A program made the translations under genes and the position numbers. Below the pieces are notes generated by a model. The model had not been told where the DNA came from. It ran no database searches and was given only the letters and a program-made list of their open reading frames with translations. A stretch of 5,244 nt of DNA from Chloroflexota bacterium (lineage in GTDB: Bacteria; Chloroflexota; Anaerolineae; Anaerolineales; Villigracilaceae), in NCBI GenBank assembly GCA_021796155.1, contig JAJYOO010000110.1:2059-7302 (forward strand). The letters are read 5' to 3'. Each line of letters opens with the position of its first letter. Position 1 is the stretch's first letter. Shown here piece after piece: positions 1 through 5,244 of this stretch.

Positions 1-1203
1 ATGGGTCAGGATGGCAATGCCAACGAGCAGCGAAACCGCGCCATACTGGAAATACCGGCTCCGCAACTGGTCAATCACGCCTACCAAAATCAATACGGCG
101 CCAATCAGGCTGACAAGCGTATATCGCGAGTAATCAGGAAAAGAAACCCCGCGGTCTGCTACGACAATCGGAAGCATACCGCCCACAACCATGATCAATC
201 CTGCCCATAGACTTTCTTTGCTCCAGTCACTGCCAAGCTCGGAATCCGAGGAAATGCCGCGCAGTAAAAGCAGGACCAACAAAATAACGCCGATTGCCAC
301 TCCAAAGCCGATAAGCATCGGAGTCGGCGTCAACTGGGAAAAGGCATTGTAGAGCGGAACAGCCCACGCCAACAAGATCACATCCGCCGCACTCTGCGCG
401 ACATTGACCAGCCATACTGCAATCGTATGCAGAGGAGTGCTGAACAGATTTCCAAACTGGGTTCCAATATCAGTTGCCTTGCGAAGGCTTTGAAAGAAAA
501 ACAAACGCCATGTGAAAAACGTCAGCGGGACAACGGCGAATGGCAAATACCACAAAACCGCTTTCTTCAGGCGCACCAACCAGTCCGTCCGGCTTTGTCG
601 CGCTAGGAGAAAAAGAAAAACAAGGCGAACAACTTCGAAGCCCGCGTAATATTCCATCTGGCTGAGATAAGCCAGCCCAAACAGAATTGATGTGACGGTA
701 AGAGCGGCACGCGCCGAAAATTTTTCAACACGAACCGCTTTCAAACTTAGCGCGATGGAAAAGGTCGCGAAGAATGATCCCGCGATGTGCGATTGATAAT
801 CAATCGCGTTCGGTTGGGAAAGGAATCCCGGATAGATCAGGAAGAACAACGCGGCCAGCACGGCAGACCGTTTGCGCTCCGGCCAGCAGAGACGCATCAT
901 CCACAGAACCGACAAACCGCTGAGCAGGCGGAACAGATACGCAGTCACGTTATAAGGAAAAGGGTTTTGCCCAAAGAGCAAATAGAGCGGAATCATCAAA
1001 TAGGCCCGGCCCGGGCGATCAATCGCAAAAAGATCATGAAACACCTGCGGGCCGCGCGCGCCTGCCGAAAACATCTCATACCAGTCATCGTAGAAATAAC
1101 CGAAGTGTCCGATGAAAGGAAGATAAGCCACAGCCGAGGTTAGGACGAGCAGAAGAATCGCGATGAACAATTCCGATCTAAAGAGCGCCTTGAACTTTTG
1201 CAT
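1..1203 (-). CDS. Polytopic membrane protein, GT-C glycosyltransferase-like (3' end outside window)
   Basis: Open for 401 codons from an ATG at 1203 to the left edge with no stop, so the C-terminus is missing. It begins with a short basic stretch (MQKFKALFRS) and a hydrophobic helix (residues ~12-30), followed by a loop with YFYDDW at 36-41. Acidic residues in the first extracytoplasmic loop are typical of GT-C glycosyltransferases that use lipid-linked sugars. A second motif DRPGRA lies at 62-67. Further hydrophobic segments fall near 68-78, 89-104, 112-126, 138-153, 166-182, 191-200, 215-232, 257-283, 296-314, 331-348 and 362-378. A late charged loop (DRGVSFPDYSRYTL, 350-363) precedes another helix. 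The start lies 9 nt after the stop of the oxidoreductase gene, and a TAGGGA ribosome site overlaps that stop, so the two genes should be co-translated. Family assignment is inferred from topology and the DD loop; a transporter or other membrane protein is possible. That it is a real multi-pass membrane protein is very likely. Confidence 0.82.
   Translation of the reverse strand, partial: MQKFKALFRSELFIAILLLVLTSAVAYLPFIGHFGYFYDDWYEMFSAGARGPQVFHDLFAIDRPGRAYLMIPLYLLFGQNPFPYNVTAYLFRLLSGLSVLWMMRLCWPERKRSAVLAALFFLIYPGFLSQPNAIDYQSHIAGSFFATFSIALSLKAVRVEKFSARAALTVTSILFGLAYLSQMEYYAGFEVVRLVFLFLLARQSRTDWLVRLKKAVLWYLPFAVVPLTFFTWRLFFFQSLRKATDIGTQFGNLFSTPLHTIAVWLVNVAQSAADVILLAWAVPLYNAFSQLTPTPMLIGFGVAIGVILLVLLLLRGISSDSELGSDWSKESLWAGLIMVVGGMLPIVVADRGVSFPDYSRYTLVSLIGAVLILVGVIDQLRSRYFQYGAVSLLVGIAILTH
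789..807. repeat. Perfect 9-bp inverted repeat with one central base
   Basis: GCGATTGAT, one central A, then ATCAATCGC. It lies inside the GT-C-like gene and encodes part of the stretch NAIDYQSHI. The single-base centre cannot form a usual RNA hairpin, so if it means anything it would be a protein-binding dyad. Most likely it is a chance effect of the codons. Confidence 0.35.
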
Positions 1204-1209
1204 GATAAG

Positions 1210-1215
1210 TCCCTA
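1210..1215 (-). promoter_or_regulatory. Ribosome binding site overlapping the upstream stop codon
   Basis: Read on the minus strand this is TAGGGA, six bases before the ATG at 1203. Its first three bases are the TAG stop of the oxidoreductase gene. The arrangement fixes the start of the GT-C-like gene and suggests translational coupling. Confidence 0.6.
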
Positions 1216-2205
1216 TCGCGTCAAACAAACAAGTTTTTGGCTTTCAGCCGATTGATGTGCGGCCAGCGCCATCTGCAGTGCCCGTTTGCCATCCTCCAAC
1301 GCGCAGACGGGCGATTCTTTTTTCTGTACAACCGCAATAAAGTGCTTCATTTCTTCAATGAACATGACATTTCGTTCGAAACCCGCTGGCGGCTCATACG
1401 TGACCCATGAGCGGCTCGCCGCTTGATAGACATCCAACTTCCCGTCAGCATTATCCCATTTCATCGTACCATCCGAACTAATAATTTCCCAACGATGACT
1501 CGGCGGTCGTTGATTGTAATCAATGTGAATGGAGCCAATCGCGCCGCTCGCCATCTTCAATCCAATTTCTGCCGCGTCTTCCACTTCGAGTCCAAGATTG
1601 AGCGAACTCGAAAACGCCCACAACGAATCTGCTTCGCCGAGCAGCATGCGGATGTAATCCAGCGCGTGCGTCAATGTCAGAATGACGCCGCCGCCGAGGT
1701 CGGGGCGCGCCGCGTAACTCTGTCTGAAATCCTCCCACGGATGCCAATCCGGAAGGTATTCGCCCCATTGAACGTGAAACGATAGCGGTTTGCCAATCGC
1801 GTCTTCCTTGAGCAATTGCGCGGCCTTTTGCAGAGTCGGATGAAAGCGGAATTGAAAGCCAACCAGCAGCTGCCCGCCGCCTCGTCGAAGTGCGGATTCG
1901 AGGTCATCAATCCGATCCGTAGAATTCGAGACCGGTTTTTCCATCAGGATTGAGCAACCCGCTTTGGCGGCAGGAATCGCAACATCCAAATGCAGGGCAG
2001 TCGGGTTCGCCACGATGACCGCATCGGGTTTATGTTTTCTTAGCGCTTCTGTTAAATCAGTCGCAGCGGGAAAACCCGCCAATTCATCATCAGGCAACGT
2101 GGTGTGATGAGAGCGAAGCAAGATGATATCTTTTTCGCCAAGCGCAATCAGGTTACGAAAATGGCCTCGGCCAATTGAGCCGAGACCAATGATCAAAGTT
2201 TTCAT
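1213..2205 (-). CDS. Gfo/Idh/MocA family NAD(P)-dependent sugar oxidoreductase
   Basis: A complete 330-residue protein, the usual length for this family. The N-terminal Rossmann fold starts at once with MKTLIIGLGSIG (GxGxxG at 7-12). The strand DAVIVANPTALH (61-72) and the EKP motif (89-91, with the conserved Lys90) complete the dinucleotide-binding half. The C-terminal substrate half includes GFQFRFHP (116-123), WGEYLPDWHPWEDF (147-160), and GGGVILTLTHALDYI (171-185), whose His180 and Asp183 sit where family members carry catalytic or substrate-binding residues. Such enzymes are cytoplasmic and oxidise, reduce or otherwise rework sugars, often nucleotide sugars. The WGEYLPDW-HPWEDF-GGG-H-LDY pattern resembles, from memory, members found beside nonulosonic-acid and other surface-sugar genes, but the substrate is not determinable here. 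It sits between two membrane-protein genes on the same strand, 36 nt after one and 9 nt before the other. The family call is firm; the reaction is unknown. Confidence 0.95.
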   Translation of the reverse strand: MKTLIIGLGSIGRGHFRNLIALGEKDIILLRSHHTTLPDDELAGFPAATDLTEALRKHKPDAVIVANPTALHLDVAIPAAKAGCSILMEKPVSNSTDRIDDLESALRRGGGQLLVGFQFRFHPTLQKAAQLLKEDAIGKPLSFHVQWGEYLPDWHPWEDFRQSYAARPDLGGGVILTLTHALDYIRMLLGEADSLWAFSSSLNLGLEVEDAAEIGLKMASGAIGSIHIDYNQRPPSHRWEIISSDGTMKWDNADGKLDVYQAASRSWVTYEPPAGFERNVMFIEEMKHFIAVVQKKESPVCALEDGKRALQMALAAHQSAESQKLVCLTR

Positions 2206-2215
2206 CTGAAAAATA

Positions 2216-2221
2216 TCCTGC
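2216..2221 (-). promoter_or_regulatory. Ribosome binding site of the oxidoreductase gene
   Basis: Read on the minus strand this is GCAGGA, ten bases before the ATG at 2205, within the 36-nt gap after the preceding gene. The same GCAGGA core precedes the sulfotransferase gene. The rest of the gap is AT-rich, with no hairpin and T-run that would suggest a terminator. Confidence 0.5.
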
Positions 2222-2241
2222 GAAGATAGAGTACTAAAAGT

Positions 2242-3408
2242 CTACACGATATAGAGAAGGTGTAGTGTAAAGAAAATATAGTAAATGACGCCCGCTGCAA
2301 CCTGGAGAAACCATAAGGCTTCGGCCGTCAGTCTACAAATACGGGAAGGTTTTTGAATGTCAAGAAAAAAGATGGTTGATACAGCAAAGAGCACAAACAA
2401 CGCAATCTCGCCGCTCCATGTGAAATTGCCATCCTTGAATCTCGGACCGCTTTCCGCAAGGAAATATGTAAAGAAAGATCCAAATGCAAAAACCAGCCAG
2501 GCAAGAATCAATTGCAAATTGTGGGATGCCTGTTTCCAATAAAGAATCGCAACCGCCAGAGGAAACAAAATGGATAAAAGGAACTTGGGCAACAAATAGC
2601 CAGAATAAGTACTCATAACGCCAAAGGCTGAAAAAATAACATGACTGGAATCGCCGCCGCGATATGTCATTAAGAATTGCCAAGCCAGCACCATTGCAGT
2701 CGGCGCGATAAATCCAAATATCAGAAAAGTAAGATGCGCCGTTTCCTTGCGGAATATTTTGAAAAGCGCGATCAAAGCGATCGCGGGCAAGAGGCAGATT
2801 GCAAAGTTCGGCTTGGCGAACGTCGAGAGCAAAGAGAGCAAAATCGCGACAAAAATTTCCGCCTTCGAGGGCGGAGGCAAAGTAAAACCTCGCAGGGCAT
2901 AAATAAATTGCAAAAGAGCCAATGGACGCAGGAGAATAATAGTCGGGTTGTGATAAGAAACAATGCCAACATAACCGAGATAGAATGCGTGATCTTTAAA
3001 CCACAGCAAACTGACCGGCGCCGCAATGCTGATGCCCAAAACAATCCCAACGGCCTGCCATAAGGAAATATTTGCCTTTGAAAACGCGGGCCAAAACCAC
3101 CAGCCGAGGATACCCGCAGCGAAAGCCACGCACAAAAGGATCGAAATCAACTCGGCGTGTTGAATGGAGAATCCCAAAAAGATGTTAAAGGCCAGGAGCA
3201 GAAACTGCCAGGCGGAATGAGCCATCACATACGGAGGCACGGGATTGCCATTTTTTATGTCCAGCGCCCATTGAGCGTGGGTTGGAAAATCCGAGGTGGC
3301 ATTGGTCCCAGCATAAACCTCGGTGAGAAAAAGCGGAGTAAAAATCAGCGCCGCGATCGCCGCAATAAAAATGGAAGACTGCCATCTCCTGGATTGATCT
3401 AAAGTCAT
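2242..3408 (-). CDS. Polytopic membrane protein of unknown function, GT-C-like
   Basis: About 388 residues with ten to twelve hydrophobic segments (near 12-30, 65-82, 86-106, 117-136, 155-172, 185-217, 226-247, 274-290, 297-316, 333-350 and 362-384 from this start). The first outer loop carries SDFPTH (39-44), an acidic position that recalls GT-C glycosyltransferases. Other distinctive loop motifs are YHNPT (152-156), FAKPNF (197-202) and ESGPRFKDGNFTWSGE (319-334). These polar motifs in otherwise greasy sequence are what I would expect at an active or binding site. I do not recognise a characterised family. Start choice: the frame stays open back to an ATG at 3615, but that region overlaps the sulfotransferase 3' end and reads as non-membrane, shadow-like sequence. 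The ATG at 3408 has GGA seven bases upstream and gives a short basic N-terminus before the first helix. An ATG at 3426 (six residues longer, one base after the upstream stop) is the alternative. It ends with TAG at 2242. Confidence 0.85.
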   Translation of the reverse strand: MTLDQSRRWQSSIFIAAIAALIFTPLFLTEVYAGTNATSDFPTHAQWALDIKNGNPVPPYVMAHSAWQFLLLAFNIFLGFSIQHAELISILLCVAFAAGILGWWFWPAFSKANISLWQAVGIVLGISIAAPVSLLWFKDHAFYLGYVGIVSYHNPTIILLRPLALLQFIYALRGFTLPPPSKAEIFVAILLSLLSTFAKPNFAICLLPAIALIALFKIFRKETAHLTFLIFGFIAPTAMVLAWQFLMTYRGGDSSHVIFSAFGVMSTYSGYLLPKFLLSILFPLAVAILYWKQASHNLQLILAWLVFAFGSFFTYFLAESGPRFKDGNFTWSGEIALFVLFAVSTIFFLDIQKPSRICRLTAEALWFLQVAAGVIYYIFFTLHLLYIV

Positions 3409-3427
3409 CGCGTCATCCAAATGCATC

Positions 3428-4456
3428 CTACCAATTGCTGTCTTTCTCATACTTCCACTGGGCCAGCATCTCGCCCGCGACTTCCTTGAAGATGGATTTA
3501 TCCCTCGCCGTGAATAGCCGCTGCCAGTTACCAGCCTGACCCTTCGGCAGAAATGAAGAAATGTCTCCGTTGCGTTGGGATTGCCATTCTTCATCCGGAT
3601 TGGAAGCCATCTCAATTTTGATTTCCTTTTCGAGCGATTTATTGACTTTCTTCACGCCGAGGAATCTCCACAATTTGTTCATTTCATCGAACGGATTCGA
3701 AAGCAAATTTTCATAACGCAGAGCAAAATAATTTTTGCCAAAAAGTCCTTTGCCCTCCTCTTCGATTTCCTGCAAGTTCGTGACCCAGCCTTTTGCCACG
3801 CGTCGGATAAATGTTTCGGTGAAGATCGAACGCGTGCCATTTGTAAATTGACTTTGATCTTTGCGAAGTTCTTCGATGATGCATTTGTCTTCGGCTGTTA
3901 GAAACTTTGACTCTTCCACGAAATTCCGAAAGCGTTCGGAAACCAACACGTCGCGCCCGTCGCGGACGATGTAGACCAGTTTCGCGTCGGGGTAGACAGC
4001 GTGCATGTCGCGCACGGATTGGCCGTGGATCGTGGACGATGGGCTTTTATCTCCCACGATCATTTTTCCTTCGCGGGCCGCGTCGCGTTCCATGATAATG
4101 TCAGCGGCGGCGCGCAAAACGAGCGGAGAAAGATCGCGCCCCTGATTCCAGCGGTTGGACTTGCGCGTCAGCCACTCCTCCGCCTCGGGAGAATCGACCA
4201 AAGATTTCAACAACGGTTTTCGCGTAAAGAAGTGCGCTTGATAATTGCAATGGACTTCGGGATGCAAACGCGCGAGGCGCATGAGAAGAGTCGTCCCAGA
4301 GCGGGCATGACCGAAGATAAAAAATTTCTCGCGCGGAAAGAATTGCCTGATCTCCACCACTTCTTCGGACGTGATGGCGGGAATGGGATTGCGGGTTTTC
4401 TTTTTAGGGTCGCCTTTGATAAGGATGCGAGCAGCGGATCTAAAACGTGATGTCAT
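3428..4456 (-). CDS. PAPS-dependent sulfotransferase
   Basis: A complete 342-residue protein of the sulfotransferase P-loop fold. It would transfer sulfate from 3'-phosphoadenosine-5'-phosphosulfate to a hydroxyl or amino group, here probably of a glycan or lipid. The 5'-phosphosulfate loop is FFIFGHARSGTTLL (45-58). GDKSP (135-139) follows, and the 3'-phosphate motif is LVYIVRDGRDVLVSERFR (160-177), with the Arg and Ser expected there. ALRYENLLSNP (245-255) matches the conserved 'xRYEDL' strand, and KGQAGNWQRLF (305-315) matches the C-terminal 'RKGxxGDWK' PAPS-binding loop. There is no signal peptide or membrane helix, so it should act in the cytoplasm or at the membrane's inner face. The basic leader (1-25) is variable in the family. 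The loop reads GHARSGTT instead of the commoner GxPRSGTT. The start is three bases after the preceding lipoprotein stop, with a GCAGGAG site just inside that gene. The acceptor cannot be told from sequence. Confidence 0.95.
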   Translation of the reverse strand: MTSRFRSAARILIKGDPKKKTRNPIPAITSEEVVEIRQFFPREKFFIFGHARSGTTLLMRLARLHPEVHCNYQAHFFTRKPLLKSLVDSPEAEEWLTRKSNRWNQGRDLSPLVLRAAADIIMERDAAREGKMIVGDKSPSSTIHGQSVRDMHAVYPDAKLVYIVRDGRDVLVSERFRNFVEESKFLTAEDKCIIEELRKDQSQFTNGTRSIFTETFIRRVAKGWVTNLQEIEEEGKGLFGKNYFALRYENLLSNPFDEMNKLWRFLGVKKVNKSLEKEIKIEMASNPDEEWQSQRNGDISSFLPKGQAGNWQRLFTARDKSIFKEVAGEMLAQWKYEKDSNW

Positions 4457-4459
4457 CAG

Positions 4460-5155
4460 TTATGGAACTCCTGCGGAGTAATGCATCAAAGTCTGTTCAA
4501 AACCAAACTTCGTACCTGCATGATCAAACTTCATTTCAACAATGCCTATGCCATTACAAAAAGTTTGATAAATATTTCCATCATTGACGTAATCGACCAG
4601 ATTGTAACAGTCATCAAAATTACTGGCAGATGTTTTGTACGAGCCTTTATCCATCACCTCCCGTTTGCCCACCACGTCACAGTTCGCGGCTTGAGATGGA
4701 TTCTTGAGGCCGCTTGGAAATAAACACCAGGCGTTTTTGACGGAAAGCGGAAACTTATAATCAAGAATTAGCTCATCGATTTTGATATTGTTCGTATCCA
4801 GCGGCTGGTTGCTTTGTGAAACCTTATAACCATTCACCACATACCAGAATTCATTTGGCTGAGCAGATGGGTCTCCTGTCCAACCAGCATCGGCATGAAG
4901 CAGTTGACTTTCACGCTTTACATGAGCTATGAAATAAGATGAAACGGTTTGCGCGTCAACAACCGACTCGGTTAATTGGTAAGTAGCCTGGATTGTTTGA
5001 GTGGGATCAGCAGCAGTTGGTTCATAAGCCGTGTAAGAGTAAACCCACGTTGTTCCTTTTTCTAATGGAAATTCTGAGGGTGCTGTCGTCTTCTGCAAAG
5101 AACAGCCCGCAATGAGAGAAGCAATTATAAATAAAAGGAAAGAAATTTTTCTCAC
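4460..5155 (-). CDS. Small secreted lipoprotein with FPL..W segments
   Basis: A 231-residue protein starting at GTG (5155). The first 18 residues form a lipoprotein signal: basic MRK, a hydrophobic core, then lipobox LIAGC with the lipidated Cys at 18 and Ser after it. The mature part is soluble. It has two similar segments, FPLEKGTTWVY (29-39) and FPLSVKNAWCL (135-145). A tail VVGKREVM...SNFDDCYNLVDY...FCNGIGIVEMKF (161-210) follows a layout I recall from many uncharacterised bacterial lipoproteins: 'FPL.vG..W', then 'V.G.E.V...aGtF.dCy.l', then 'w.a.GvGiVk'. No enzyme motif is visible, so a binding or structural role outside the membrane is a guess. Besides Cys18 there are four cysteines (144, 159, 183, 200), enough for two disulfides. 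It precedes the sulfotransferase by three bases. A TGA in the same frame upstream of the GTG rules out a longer ATG, GTG or TTG start. Codons look more AT-rich than in the genes further left. Confidence 0.88.
   Translation of the reverse strand: MRKISFLLFIIASLIAGCSLQKTTAPSEFPLEKGTTWVYSYTAYEPTAADPTQTIQATYQLTESVVDAQTVSSYFIAHVKRESQLLHADAGWTGDPSAQPNEFWYVVNGYKVSQSNQPLDTNNIKIDELILDYKFPLSVKNAWCLFPSGLKNPSQAANCDVVGKREVMDKGSYKTSASNFDDCYNLVDYVNDGNIYQTFCNGIGIVEMKFDHAGTKFGFEQTLMHYSAGVP
4468..4474 (-). promoter_or_regulatory. Ribosome binding site of the sulfotransferase gene, inside the lipoprotein 3' end
   Basis: Read on the minus strand this is GCAGGAG, eleven bases before the ATG at 4456. It lies within the last codons of the lipoprotein gene, whose TAA at 4462-4460 is only three bases from the sulfotransferase start. 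This supports co-transcription and probably coupled translation. Confidence 0.6.
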
Positions 5156-5244
5156 AAAAAATAATTCTCTATCTTTTCCAATTCAACATAATCAACCCGA
5201 CGAGACAAACAAAAATCCCAACGCAACCCCCACGCCCAATTGTT
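5152..5244 (-). CDS. Possible C-terminal tail of an upstream gene (5' part outside window)
   Basis: On the minus strand one frame is open from the right edge for 30 codons, ending ...RRVDYVELEKIENYFL, with TGA at 5154-5152. That TGA overlaps the GTG start of the lipoprotein in the classic GTGA four-base arrangement, as expected within an operon as tight as this one. The charged, amphipathic end (VDYVELEKIE) looks protein-like. However, 30 codons open by chance is not rare, and no family can be named from so little. The alternative is that this is the lipoprotein's leader and promoter region, though I see no good -35/-10 pair. Confidence 0.4.
   Translation of the reverse strand, partial: NNWAWGLRWDFCLSRRVDYVELEKIENYFL

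Noticed and set aside
787..1143. A plus-strand open frame of 118 codons
   Set aside because: It is antisense to the well-supported YDDW membrane protein, with charged low-quality sequence and no supporting signals.
1423..1785. A plus-strand open frame of 120 codons
   Set aside because: It lies opposite the C-terminal half of the oxidoreductase, whose motifs run unbroken in the minus frame.
2206..2241. Possible terminator or internal promoter in the longest gap
   Set aside because: There is a short T-run but no GC-rich hairpin before it and no convincing -35/-10 pair. A ribosome binding site explains the useful part of the gap.
2677..3063. A plus-strand open frame of 128 codons rich in Arg, Gln and Lys
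   Set aside because: It is the complement of hydrophobic membrane-protein codons, which typically gives such charged shadow sequences. No ribosome site or family motif supports it.
3409..3615. N-terminal extension of the membrane protein at 2242-3408 back to an ATG at 3615
   Set aside because: It would overlap the sulfotransferase C-terminus, including its PAPS-binding KGQAGNW loop, by nearly 190 bases. The extra residues are rich in Arg, Ser and Pro with no membrane character. A start at 3408 or 3426 fits the spacing seen elsewhere.
4001..4450. A plus-strand open frame of 149 codons
   Set aside because: It lies wholly opposite the sulfotransferase coding region. Its product is rich in Arg, His and Phe with no recognisable motif, as expected for an antisense shadow.
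1..5244. CRISPR arrays, tRNA or rRNA genes, insertion sequences, attachment sites
   Set aside because: There are no regularly spaced repeats, no cloverleaf or rRNA-like stretch, and no transposase or terminal inverted repeats. Almost every base is accounted for by the minus-strand genes.

Overview
The window is a compact, single-strand (leftward, minus-strand) gene cluster. It holds four complete genes, the 5' part of a fifth that runs off the left edge, and probably the last ~30 codons of a sixth entering at the right edge. Gaps between genes are only 3 to 36 nt, and the right-hand junction is probably a 4-nt overlap. I see no terminator or convincing promoter between genes, so the block reads as one transcription unit running from right to left.

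In transcription order (right to left): a tentative upstream reading-frame tail (5244-5152); a small secreted lipoprotein with two 'FPL..W' segments (5155-4460); a PAPS-dependent sulfotransferase (4456-3428); a polytopic membrane protein with GT-C-like traits (3408-2242); a Gfo/Idh/MocA-type NAD(P)-dependent sugar oxidoreductase (2205-1213); and a second, unrelated-looking polytopic membrane protein with a YDDW loop motif like GT-C glycosyltransferases (1203 to the left edge, at least 401 codons).

The gene mix (sugar-modifying oxidoreductase, sulfotransferase, two multi-pass membrane proteins that may be lipid-linked-sugar glycosyltransferases, one lipoprotein) fits an accessory cluster for making and sulfating a cell-surface glycan. 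The acceptor and the sugar cannot be read from the window. No PAPS-synthesis gene, flippase or polymerase is present here.

The organism is a bacterium of middling GC content. The style of the two membrane proteins and of the lipoprotein reminds me of Chloroflexota (Anaerolineae), but that is recollection of family look, not a match. The whole window is coding apart from short junctions, so there is no unexplained non-coding stretch. Nothing here is clearly a new kind of system. The most interesting points are the sulfotransferase in this setting, the two uncharacterised membrane proteins and the lipoprotein tied to the sulfotransferase gene.
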